Assembly (NCBI GenBank): GCA_900465675.1
Contig: UBJR01000002.1
Location: 372,001-436,000, forward strand
Length of the DNA: 64,000 nt
Source of the DNA: Hyphomicrobiales bacterium
Lineage (GTDB): Bacteria; Pseudomonadota; Alphaproteobacteria; Rhizobiales; Rhizobiaceae
Direction: 5' to 3'
Part shown: piece after piece, positions 27,721 through 35,372 of the stretch
How the letters are laid out: each line of letters begins with the position of its first letter
Numbering within the stretch: the stretch's first letter is position 1
Program-made: the position numbers and the translations under genes
Notes under the pieces: generated by a model
What the model saw: the letters and a program-made list of their open reading frames with translations, nothing else
Database searches by the model: none
What the model was told of the DNA's origin: nothing

Positions 27721-28668
27721 TTAGGGCCCGAGCAGGTAGGCCCAGAGCGACACGGAAATGGCACCAAGCGCCGTCGTCATGGTGATCGTCGATGCCGCCA
27801 GGCTGTGGCCGACGCCGAAGCGATTGGCGATCAGCCAGGCATTGACGCCTGTCGGCACCGCGGCAATGAGCACGAGCGCGGCCGTCCAGTCCTCGGCGAG
27901 GCCGACGATGTGGCTTGCAATCCAGACGCAGAACGGCAGCAGAAGCAGCTTGCAGGCTGAGGTGACGCTGGCGATGCCGAGGTTTCCGGAGACCCCGTAT
28001 TTCTGCAAGGCCATGCCGAGCGAGATCAGTGCAACCGGTCCCGCAACGCCGGCGATCTGATCGACGATATTCTCGACCGGGGCCGGCATGGTCAGCCCGA
28101 GCAAGTGCATCGTGGCGCCGGCCGCAAGACCGATCACCAGCGGGTTGCGAATGAGATTGAGACCGATCTGCTTCAGCAGCCTCAGAATGCTGCGATCGGC
28201 GGCACCAGAAATCTTGTGTTCGGCGCGCTCCATGAGGATCGTCCCGACGACCATCATGACAGGCAGATGCACGGCTATCAGGATCGAGAGCGGAACGAGG
28301 CCCTTGTCCCCCACCGTTCGCTGCACCAGCGGCAGGCCGACGAAGATGGTGTTGGCGAAAGCCGAGGAGACGCCTGCAAGTACGCCGATGCGCGCATCGC
28401 GTCCGAAGAGCCGCGTTGCGGCGATGTGGCCCACTGTCCAAGTGACGGCGACGCCGGAGAAATAGGCGATCCAGAGCCGGAACGGCGATGCACCGTGGAA
28501 ATCGGCCTCGGCAATGGTGCGGAACAGCAGCATCGGCACGGCGATCTTGAAGACGAAATCGCTCAGCGCATCACCGGTATCGGCGGTCATCAACCCCGCT
28601 TTCACGATGAGCCAGCCGATCAGGATCATGATGAAGATGGGAAGAACGTCGAAAACGATTGCTGTCAT
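27721..28668 (-). CDS. AEC (auxin efflux carrier) family transporter
   Basis: Predicted inner-membrane carrier, 315 residues with about ten hydrophobic helices; bacterial members move dicarboxylates such as malonate or malate, but the substrate here is unknown. Family features include IRNPLVIGLAAG (about 175-186) and the final VPTGVNAWLIANRFG and SLAASTITMTTALGAISV. The start MTAIVFDVLPIFIMILIGW is chosen; a longer frame upstream runs through a terminator hairpin and is not credible. Convergent with cycM. Confidence 0.9.
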   Translation of the reverse strand: MTAIVFDVLPIFIMILIGWLIVKAGLMTADTGDALSDFVFKIAVPMLLFRTIAEADFHGASPFRLWIAYFSGVAVTWTVGHIAATRLFGRDARIGVLAGVSSAFANTIFVGLPLVQRTVGDKGLVPLSILIAVHLPVMMVVGTILMERAEHKISGAADRSILRLLKQIGLNLIRNPLVIGLAAGATMHLLGLTMPAPVENIVDQIAGVAGPVALISLGMALQKYGVSGNLGIASVTSACKLLLLPFCVWIASHIVGLAEDWTAALVLIAAVPTGVNAWLIANRFGVGHSLAASTITMTTALGAISVSLWAYLLGP

Positions 28669-28767
28669 GCGGGGAGAACTGCCTTGGCGCGGGAGCCAAA
28701 GGTCTAACAGCAAACGGCGCGCATTGACAAACCTGTTGGCGCAAACAAACGAAGCGGCAGAAACAAA

Positions 28768-28790
28768 AAAAGCGGGCAAGGCCCGCTTTT
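28768..28790 (-). terminator. Minus-strand terminator upstream of the AEC gene
   Basis: Perfect 10-bp stem AAAAGCGGGC with GCCCGCTTTT, loop of 3, flanked by a run of seven T on the minus-strand side and four on the plus side. It probably ends the MarR-DUF1398 transcript, whose last stop is at 29011, leaving a 220-base 3' region (28791-29010). Confidence 0.88.
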
Positions 28791-29010
28791 CCGCATCCGG
28801 TCTTGCCGGACATCCGGTGTGCGATGCTGCCAGTTCATCCGTGGTCAGCGCCGCTCCGGAACAGTTGAAGGGCATCATCCCTTCTCACCCGGCAACATCC
28901 TTGGATGCTCATGCCGGTCTGCTTGAGAGCTTTTCTAGAAATTCACAGTGACAGCCGCATGACGAATTGGCGGCATTTTTGCGAATATTATCAAATGGTC
29001 CTGGCACCGG
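28791..29010. other. Untranslated stretch between DUF1398 gene and its terminator
   Basis: No convincing gene on either strand; short open frames lack ribosome sites and coding character. It contains a small stem near the left end (CCGGTCTTGCCGG at 28797-28809). It is either the 3' UTR of the minus-strand MarR operon or holds a small RNA; nothing more can be supported. Confidence 0.4.
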
Positions 29011-29412
29011 TCATTGCGGGAAGTGCTCGACATGCGTTTCGGCCGTCCGGCCGAAATAGAGAACGCGGCGCCCCAGGAATGAGACGATATAGCCGGCACA
29101 TCCCATTGCCTTCACGTTCTTGCAGAAGGCACCATAGGAATAGTCCGCGGGATTCGCCTGTGCCCATCGGACCTGCGCGGCAATTCCGGCCTGATCAAAT
29201 GCGGCCGCCACGCCGCCATCCGACACGCGATTTTCAAGAGTGACGCTTGTTCCATCGGCTAGGAAATACGACGTCGTATTCTGACGGTAATCGACGGTGT
29301 AACCCTCGAAGCCAGCCGCCAGAAGCGTTCTGATAATGTCAGGAAAATCCATCGCCTTGTCATAGGCGGCGTTCAGGCACGTTTGGGCAATAGCAGTCCG
29401 TTGCGCGTCCAT
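29011..29412 (-). CDS. DUF1398 family protein
   Basis: A 133-residue protein resembling the DUF1398 'phage envelope protein'-like family, with the core FEGYTVDYRQNTTSYFLADG and YGAFCKNVKAMGCAGYIVSFLGRRVLYFGR. Function unknown; family members are cytoplasmic and often near stress regulators. It lies 36 bases behind the MarR gene on the same strand, so it is the likely target of that regulator. Several uncommon codons suggest a history different from the core genes, but not strongly. Confidence 0.82.
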   Translation of the reverse strand: MDAQRTAIAQTCLNAAYDKAMDFPDIIRTLLAAGFEGYTVDYRQNTTSYFLADGTSVTLENRVSDGGVAAAFDQAGIAAQVRWAQANPADYSYGAFCKNVKAMGCAGYIVSFLGRRVLYFGRTAETHVEHFPQ

Positions 29413-29448
29413 AGCGCCCTCCTCGATAGTATTGGTTGATACACGCGT

Positions 29449-29910
29449 CTACTCCGTCGCGACGTTCCGCAGACTGCGTTCCGCGACGATATTTCTCAAA
29501 AGCCGTTCCATCTCCGCGCGTTCTTCCGGGCTCAGGATCCCGAAGAACTGGATGTCATTTGCATCCGCAAGCTTTGACAGCCGTTCGACGAGCGGTCGCG
29601 CCGCGGCCGCGAGAGACAATTTGTGCCCGCGCCGGTCTTCTGGATCGGCACCGCGCTCGACGAGTGCTTTTGCCGTCAGGCGATCGGCAAGCTTGGAAAT
29701 CGCTCCCTTCGTCATCCCCATCCGCGCGGCAAGCTTCGAGGGCGCAACGGGGCTTGCTCCGTAAAGCACGCGAAGAAACACCCATTCGGCAACCGTAACA
29801 CCCTCACGCTCGAGCTTTCGCGCGAACTCCTGGGATACGGCATTCGAGACGATCCGCAGCCAATAGCCGAGATGCGAATCGAGATCGGAGATATGATTTT
29901 TGCCAGCCAT
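29449..29910 (-). CDS. MarR-family transcriptional regulator
   Basis: Winged-helix repressor with 153 residues. The DNA-binding part is at about 44-100: VAPSKLAARMGMTKGAISKLADRL and the wing ERGADPEDRRGHKLSLAAA. The start MAGKNHISDLDSHLG is preferred; an 18-codon extension is in frame but would run into the operator. A perfect 13-bp inverted repeat lies 14 bases upstream, strongly suggesting autoregulation. DUF1398 follows in the same direction. The ligand is unknown. Confidence 0.92.
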   Translation of the reverse strand: MAGKNHISDLDSHLGYWLRIVSNAVSQEFARKLEREGVTVAEWVFLRVLYGASPVAPSKLAARMGMTKGAISKLADRLTAKALVERGADPEDRRGHKLSLAAAARPLVERLSKLADANDIQFFGILSPEERAEMERLLRNIVAERSLRNVATE

Positions 29911-29923
29911 CGAACCATCTTTG

Positions 29924-29961
29924 TTGACTAGGAAACTAATTTGAATTGGTTTCCTAGTCAA
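29924..29961. promoter_or_regulatory. Perfect inverted-repeat operator/promoter of the MarR gene
   Basis: Arms TTGACTAGGAAAC (29924-29936) and GTTTCCTAGTCAA (29949-29961) match over all 13 bases, with a 12-base spacer TAATTTGAATTG. On the minus strand the outer TTGACT forms a -35 and TAGTTT, 17 bases on, a weak -10, so repressor binding would block the marR promoter. Confidence 0.8.
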
Positions 29962-30079
29962 CATTATTTCGCAGAAGCGCCGCCGGTTTTTGCCTGGAGG
30001 AGCTATTTTTCCTTCCCATCAGCGGAAATTCCGCTAAGACCAAATCCCGGCTATCACTTAATCCGGGACCTCCCATTTC

Positions 30080-31072
30080 ATGACCAAATTCGATGTTCTG
30101 ACTGTCGGCAACGCCATCGTCGATATCATCGCGCGTTGCGACGACCAGTTCCTCATTGACAACGCGATCACCAAGGCAGCGATGAACCTGATTGATGCCG
30201 AGCGCGCCGAGCTGCTTTATTCCCGCATGGGACCGGCTCTGGAAGCATCGGGCGGCAGCGCCGGCAATACGGCGGCGGGTGTCGCCAGCCTTGGCGCCAA
30301 GGCCGCCTATTTCGGCAAGGTCGCCGACGACCAGCTTGGCGAGATCTTTGCGCATGATATCCGCGCCCAGGGCGTTCACTATCAGACACAGCCGAAGGGC
30401 ACCTTTCCGCCGACCGCCCGCTCGATGATCTTCGTTACCGATGACGGCGAGCGCTCGATGAACACCTATCTCGGCGCCTGCGTCGAGCTCGGCCCTGAAG
30501 ACGTCGAAGCCGACGTCGTCGCCGATGCAAAGGTTACCTATTTCGAAGGCTATCTCTGGGATCCGCCGCGCGCCAAGGAGGCGATCCGCGAATGCGCCCG
30601 CATCGCGCACGAGAATGGCCGCGAAGTGTCGATGACGCTCTCCGACAGCTTCTGCGTCGGCCGCTATCGCGCCGAGTTCCTCGACCTGATGCGTTCCGGC
30701 ACCGTCGACATCGTCTTCGCCAATAAGCAGGAAGCGCTGTCGCTTTATGAGACCGAGGATTTCGAGGAAGCGCTGAACAAGATTGCCAAGGACTGCAAGA
30801 TCGCCGCGGTGACGATGAGCGAAGACGGCGCAGTGATCCTGAAGGGCAGCGAGCGCTGGTATGTCGATGCGATCAGCATCAACGAGGTGGTCGATACGAC
30901 GGGCGCCGGCGATCTCTTCGCCTCAGGCTTCCTCTACGGCTACACCCAGGGCCGCACGCTCGAGGATTGCGGCAAGCTCGGCTGCCTGGCCGCCGGCATC
31001 GTCATCCAGCAGATCGGACCACGGCCGATGAAGTCGCTTGCCGAGGCCGCCCGCGAGGCGAAGCTTATTTAA
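30080..31072 (+). CDS. Adenosine kinase-like PfkB-family carbohydrate kinase
   Basis: Ribokinase-superfamily enzyme, most like adenosine kinases annotated in rhizobia. It has 330 residues: N-terminal GNAIVDIIARCDDQFL (10-25), the substrate-side GGSAGNTAAGVASLGAKAAYFGKV (about 58-81, PfkB signature 1), and the anion-hole/catalytic DTTGAGDLFASGFLYG (about 273-288, Asp as base). Adenosine versus another nucleoside or sugar cannot be proven here. It converges on the SH3 gene with an 8-base overlap at the 3' ends. Confidence 0.87.
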   Translation: MTKFDVLTVGNAIVDIIARCDDQFLIDNAITKAAMNLIDAERAELLYSRMGPALEASGGSAGNTAAGVASLGAKAAYFGKVADDQLGEIFAHDIRAQGVHYQTQPKGTFPPTARSMIFVTDDGERSMNTYLGACVELGPEDVEADVVADAKVTYFEGYLWDPPRAKEAIRECARIAHENGREVSMTLSDSFCVGRYRAEFLDLMRSGTVDIVFANKQEALSLYETEDFEEALNKIAKDCKIAAVTMSEDGAVILKGSERWYVDAISINEVVDTTGAGDLFASGFLYGYTQGRTLEDCGKLGCLAAGIVIQQIGPRPMKSLAEAAREAKLI

Positions 31073-31604
31073 AGGCTTCGCCGGGATAGGCACCCCAGAT
31101 TTCCGGCTGCGCCACCCATCCTTCGGCGCCGTCGGCATCGGCATGGCACCAGTCGCCATTGCATTCGCCGATATGGATCATCACGCCAGGCTCGAGCTTG
31201 GCGACGATGGTCGCGGACGACTGCGGCTCGCGGCGCATGTTGACGAAGACCGATTTTCCCTTGCCCTTCATCCACGGCGCGGCCAGCGCCGAGCGCTGGC
31301 CCGACAGCAGCGACTGGTTGACCCAGCCCTCGGTGCCGTCGGCATCGCGGATGCGGCGCCAGTTGTCATATTCCTGGATAATCTCCACCGGCAGGCCGGC
31401 CTTGAGATACATCCAGGACGCGGCATAATCGGTGCCGGGGCCGATGCGCAGATTGACGCGCTTCGACTTCAGCGTCACGAAGCGCGGCAGCGGCAGGCCG
31501 CTCGGGCCCTTGGCCGCTTGCCCATACGCAGATTCGACGGCGCTTGCCGACAGCATCAGACCAACCGCAATAGCAAGGCAGGACTTCAGAGTGATTCCAC
31601 GCAT
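31065..31604 (-). CDS. Secreted SH3-domain protein (DUF1058/SH3_4)
   Basis: Predicted periplasmic protein of 179 residues. Signal peptide LAIAVGLMLSASAVESAYG ends near residue 29. Two bacterial SH3-like units follow: about 43-102 (VNLRIGPGTDYAASWMYLKAG, WRRIRDADGTEGWV) and about 112-175 (VFVNMRREPQSSATIVAKLE, DWCHADADGAEGWV). Such domains usually bind cell wall or other proteins. It overlaps the end of the kinase gene by 8 bases on the opposite strand. Confidence 0.87.
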   Translation of the reverse strand: MRGITLKSCLAIAVGLMLSASAVESAYGQAAKGPSGLPLPRFVTLKSKRVNLRIGPGTDYAASWMYLKAGLPVEIIQEYDNWRRIRDADGTEGWVNQSLLSGQRSALAAPWMKGKGKSVFVNMRREPQSSATIVAKLEPGVMIHIGECNGDWCHADADGAEGWVAQPEIWGAYPGEAFK

Positions 31605-31792
31605 GGAGGTTTCCGTTCGCTCGAATTCGTAAGCGGGGCTCTACCCGCTCGCTGTCCGGGGCTTCGACATTCGCCGACCACTGCCCGCGAGTTTTGTTTG
31701 TCTTCGCGTGCGGGTCTGGTAGAAATTGCCCGAACGTTAAAATTATCCCCCGTCTTGGTTAAAGACATCTGAACAAGGCATGGCCGGCCGCG

Positions 31793-32794
31793 ATGACATC
31801 GAAGAAAAAACCGAAGGTCTACATCACCCGGAAGCTGCCTGACGCGGTAGAGACCCGCATGCGCGAGCTCTTCGACGCCGAACTCAACATCGACGATTCG
31901 CCGCGTTCCGCGGCCGAGCTCGCCGAGGCGGTGAATAGCGCCGACGTTCTAGTTCCTACGGTGACCGACCGTATCGACGCCGCGCTGATCGAGCAGGCCG
32001 GACCGCAGCTAAAGCTGATTTCCAGTTTTTCGAACGGCACCGATCACATCGATGTCGAGGCTGCGGCCCGCAAGGGCATTACCGTGACGAACACGCCAAA
32101 CGTGCTGACCGAAGACACCGCCGACATGACGATGGCGCTGATCCTCGCGGTGCCGCGGCGCCTCGGCGAAGGTGCGCGCATCCTAACCGACAAGCCAGGG
32201 GAATGGGCAGGGTGGTCGCCGACCTGGATGCTCGGACGCCGCATTCACGGCAAGCGGATCGGCATTGTCGGCATGGGCCGGATCGGCACTGCCGTTGCCC
32301 GCCGCGCCAAGGCGTTCGGCTTGTCGATCCACTATCACAACCGCAAGCGCGTCAACCCGGCGACCGAGGACGAGCTGGAGGCGACCTATTGGGAGAGCCT
32401 CGACCAGATGCTGGCGCGGGTCGATATCGTCTCGGTCAACTGCCCGTCGACACCGGCGACGTTCCATTTGCTGTCGGCCCGGCGGCTCGCCCTGCTGCAG
32501 CCAACGGCCTATCTGGTGAACACCGCGCGCGGCGACGTCGTTGATGAAGCGGCGCTGATCAAGTGCCTGCGCGAAGGCCGGATTGCCGGCGCCGGTCTCG
32601 ACGTGTTCGAGAACGAGCCCGCGGTCAATCCGAAGCTGATCAAGCTCGCCAACGAGGGCAAGGTCGTGCTGCTGCCGCATATGAGCTCAGCGACGATCGA
32701 GGGCCGTATCGACATGGGCGACAAGGTGATCATCAACATCCGCGCCTTCATCGACGGCCACCGGCCGCCGAACCGCGTTCTACCCGGCCGTTAA
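31793..32794 (+). CDS. 2-hydroxyacid dehydrogenase (glyoxylate/hydroxypyruvate reductase, GyaR-like)
   Basis: D-isomer-specific 2-hydroxyacid dehydrogenase that probably reduces glyoxylate or hydroxypyruvate with NAD(P)H. It has 333 residues. The Rossmann motif GIVGMGRIGTAVARRAKAFG is at about 157-176. The substrate-binding Arg is in VNTARGDVVDEAAL, the Glu in ENEP, and the catalytic His in LPHMSSATIEGR (about 303). Upstream, 188 bases separate it from the divergent SH3 gene. Its stop overlaps the GNAT gene end on the other strand by 4 bases. Confidence 0.9.
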   Translation: MTSKKKPKVYITRKLPDAVETRMRELFDAELNIDDSPRSAAELAEAVNSADVLVPTVTDRIDAALIEQAGPQLKLISSFSNGTDHIDVEAAARKGITVTNTPNVLTEDTADMTMALILAVPRRLGEGARILTDKPGEWAGWSPTWMLGRRIHGKRIGIVGMGRIGTAVARRAKAFGLSIHYHNRKRVNPATEDELEATYWESLDQMLARVDIVSVNCPSTPATFHLLSARRLALLQPTAYLVNTARGDVVDEAALIKCLREGRIAGAGLDVFENEPAVNPKLIKLANEGKVVLLPHMSSATIEGRIDMGDKVIINIRAFIDGHRPPNRVLPGR

Positions 32795-33264
32795 GCCAGG
32801 GTCTTGCGCATCTCGACATAGGTGACCCGGTCGTATCCCGGATGGGATTTTTCGGCCGTCCTCGCAAAGCCCCAAGCGCCGAAGATCGCATGGTTGCCGG
32901 TGAGTTCGATCCGCGTGTCGAGCCGGATCACCTTCAATCCCCGCTCCTTCGCGACCGCCTCGGCAATCGCGAACAGCTGCCGACCGATGCCTTTTCCCTG
33001 ATAATCGGGCGCGATCGCCAGCTTGCCGAGATAGAGGCTGTCTTCTTCGGGGCGCAGGAACATGCATCCGGTGAGCCTGTCGCCATCCAGCGCGACGTAG
33101 CCGATTTCGGCTGCGGCCTTCGCCTGCAACGCTTCGGGCGTCAGCGAAAGGCCGGAGGACGGCGGATCGATGCGGCCGTTCATATAGGCAAAGGATGAGA
33201 GGATGAGGTCGAGCAGTTCGGGCCAGCGGCCGAAGTCTTGATCCAGCCTGATGATATCAGTCAT
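32791..33264 (-). CDS. GNAT family N-acetyltransferase
   Basis: Acetyl-CoA-dependent transferase of unknown substrate, 157 residues. The acetyl-CoA loop is LAIAPDYQGKGIGRQLFAIA (about 85-104), with a C-terminal AIFGAWGFARTAEKSHPGYD. The start MTDIIRLDQDFG overlaps the end of the ThiF/MoeB-like gene by 4 bases (ATGA), so it is coupled to recF-moeB-like genes in a minus-strand unit. Confidence 0.88.
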   Translation of the reverse strand: MTDIIRLDQDFGRWPELLDLILSSFAYMNGRIDPPSSGLSLTPEALQAKAAAEIGYVALDGDRLTGCMFLRPEEDSLYLGKLAIAPDYQGKGIGRQLFAIAEAVAKERGLKVIRLDTRIELTGNHAIFGAWGFARTAEKSHPGYDRVTYVEMRKTLA

Positions 33265-34067
33265 GTCTTCCGCCGCTTGTATCGTATGGTATCGAAACGC
33301 GTCGTCAGCGCGTCGTAGAGCAGCAGCCGCCCGATCAGCGGCTCGCCACTGCGGGTGATCAGCTTGATCGCTTCCATAGCCATCAGCGTGCCGATGACGC
33401 CGGTCAGCGCACCGACGATGCCGGTTTCGGCACAGGCGGGGATCAACCCGTCCGGCGGGATTTCAGGAAAGAGATCCCGGTAGGCCGGATTGAGCGTACC
33501 ATCCGCAGCAAGCTCATACGGTTTCAGAACCGTCAGCGATCCATCGAACCGGCCGACGGCACCGGTCACCAGGGGCACCTTCGCCTGTTCGGCGGCATCG
33601 GCTGCGGCGTAGCGCGTCTCGAAATTGTCGGACCCGTCGATCAGCAGATCGAAGCCCGAGAGATGACGGCGGGCCGATTCGGAGGAGAAGCGCTCCTCGA
33701 AGCGGATGATGTTCACATGCGGATTGAGCCGGGCGATCGCGAAGGCGGCGCTCTCCGTCTTCAACTCGCCGATGGTGCCGGAATCGTGGATGACCTGCCG
33801 CTGCAGATTGGAAAGCGAAACACGGTCGTCATCAGCAATGCCAAGCGTGCCCACACCTGCAGCCGCCAGATATTGCAGAACCGGGGCGCCGAGGCCACCG
33901 GCGCCAATCACCAGTATCCGGGCGGCCTTGAGCTTCTGCTGACCTGCTCCGCCGATTTCCGGCAGTAGGATATGACGCTGATATCGCGCGACTTCTTCGG
34001 GACTGAGCGGTTCCATGGCGGGAATGCTACCATGGCCCGAACCGAAGAGGAAAGCACCGTCCGTCAT
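33261..34067 (-). CDS. ThiF/MoeB/HesA-family adenylyltransferase lacking zinc cysteines
   Basis: E1-like enzyme that adenylates the C-terminal Gly of a ubiquitin-like sulfur carrier (MoaD or ThiS). It has 268 residues: YQRHILLPEIGGAGQQKLK, ATP loop VIGAGGLGAPVLQYLAAAGV (about 52-71), and catalytic Cys in IPACAETGIVGALTGV (about 211). The first CxxC zinc pair of MoeB is replaced (AYRD) and the protein ends before the second pair. The start at 34067 overlaps the recF stop (ATGA); an ATG at 34016 giving MEPLSPEEVARY is an alternative matching family starts better. Confidence 0.88.
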   Translation of the reverse strand: MTDGAFLFGSGHGSIPAMEPLSPEEVARYQRHILLPEIGGAGQQKLKAARILVIGAGGLGAPVLQYLAAAGVGTLGIADDDRVSLSNLQRQVIHDSGTIGELKTESAAFAIARLNPHVNIIRFEERFSSESARRHLSGFDLLIDGSDNFETRYAAADAAEQAKVPLVTGAVGRFDGSLTVLKPYELAADGTLNPAYRDLFPEIPPDGLIPACAETGIVGALTGVIGTLMAMEAIKLITRSGEPLIGRLLLYDALTTRFDTIRYKRRKT

Positions 34068-35188
34068 TCCCCGACATGTCCGTCGGAGACCGTCAGGAAT
34101 TGCGCCCGCTCGCCGAGGGCGGAGAACATCGAGCGGTCTGTGCCAGTCATGAAGGCCTGCCCGCCGAGCGAATCGATAAGATCGAAGAGAGCCGCACGGC
34201 GCCCTTCATCGAGATGCGCGGCGATCTCGTCGAGCAGCAGCACCGGGGCATGCCCCGTCAGATTGGCGACGAGTTTCGCATGGGCGAGGATCAGGCCGAC
34301 CAGCAGCGCCTTCTGCTCGCCTGTGGAGCAGCGTTCCGCCTCCATCTGCTTCTCGCGGTGGCGGACAAGCAGATCGGCGCGGTGCGGCCCATCCAGCGTG
34401 CGCCCGGCGGCGGCATCGCGATAGCGGCTGTCCGCCAGCATCGCCGCATAATCGTCCTCGAGATCGACGGCAGGTCGCGCGAATTGTCCATCCATGAAGC
34501 CCGAGAGCGCAAGCGCGGCTGAAGGGAAAGGCGAGGTCTCCCGCGTCTCTTCGATCAGCCGGGTCAACAGACCGAGCATCTCCTGGCGGGCAAGCGCCAT
34601 GGCGATGCCAAGGCTTGCCATCTGCTGTTCGATGCCGGAGAGCCAGGACGGATCGAACCTGCCTTCGTCGAGCAGCTTGTTGCGGCTGCGCATGGCGCGC
34701 TCGAAATCGCTGGCGCGGCGCCCATGGGCGGGATCGAGCGAGAGCACGAGGCGGTCGAGAAAGCGGCGGCGATCGGAGGAGCCACCGGTAAACAGGCCAT
34801 CCATAGATGGCGTCAGCCACAGTACGCGCAGATGATCGGTGAGCTCATCGGCCGTCTTCGCCGTCGTGCCGTTGATCCGCAACTTGCGCGCCGTATTCTC
34901 GTCCGTCGTGTCGGCGCCGGTGCCGATCTCGACGCCACCTTCCATCCCCTCGAGTTCGGCAAAGATCGAGAAGCCGGCAGAGGCGCCGACGCGCGTGACA
35001 TCGGAATAGGCCGCACGGCGAAGGCCCCGCCCCGGCGACAGGAACGAAACCGCCTCCATCAGATTGGTTTTTCCCGCGCCATTGTCACCCGTCAGCACAA
35101 CATGGCGGCCGTCCATATCAAGCGACACCGCCGCATAATTGCGGAAGTCCGTCAGCTTGAGGCGGGAGAGAAAGACCTTGTGAGGCAT
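34064..35188 (-). CDS. recF: DNA replication and repair protein RecF
   Basis: ABC-type ATPase of the RecFOR pathway that positions RecA loading at single-strand gap boundaries. It has 374 residues: Walker A LTGDNGAGKTNLMEAVSFLS (about 32-51), signature region LSTGEQKALLVGLILAHA (here CSTGEQKALL, about 288) and Walker B VLLLDEIAAHLDEGRR (about 316-331). First gene of the recF-thiF-like-GNAT minus-strand unit with 4-base overlaps throughout. recR of the same pathway is at 18041. Confidence 0.96.
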   Translation of the reverse strand: MPHKVFLSRLKLTDFRNYAAVSLDMDGRHVVLTGDNGAGKTNLMEAVSFLSPGRGLRRAAYSDVTRVGASAGFSIFAELEGMEGGVEIGTGADTTDENTARKLRINGTTAKTADELTDHLRVLWLTPSMDGLFTGGSSDRRRFLDRLVLSLDPAHGRRASDFERAMRSRNKLLDEGRFDPSWLSGIEQQMASLGIAMALARQEMLGLLTRLIEETRETSPFPSAALALSGFMDGQFARPAVDLEDDYAAMLADSRYRDAAAGRTLDGPHRADLLVRHREKQMEAERCSTGEQKALLVGLILAHAKLVANLTGHAPVLLLDEIAAHLDEGRRAALFDLIDSLGGQAFMTGTDRSMFSALGERAQFLTVSDGHVGE

Positions 35189-35322
35189 CGTTTGTCCGGA
35201 TTCGTGTTCCGGGCAGAGCTAAGCCGAACCGGCAGGCATGGCAAGGCTAAGGCACAAACGAATGGTGCAGGCCGCGATCTGCCTCATATACTCTGCTTGT
35301 AGCACAATCCCGGGAATGACGA

Positions 35323-35344
35323 AGCCCGGCCTTCCAGCCGGGCT
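35323..35344 (-). terminator. Hairpin downstream of the glycine-rich gene
   Basis: Perfect 8-bp stem AGCCCGGC with GCCGGGCT, 6-base loop, 28 bases after the stop of the glycine-rich gene. There is no U-run on the minus strand, so it is a weak terminator candidate. Confidence 0.45.
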
Positions 35345-35372
35345 CGTTGTTACCAATCGTATTCTCTAGCGC

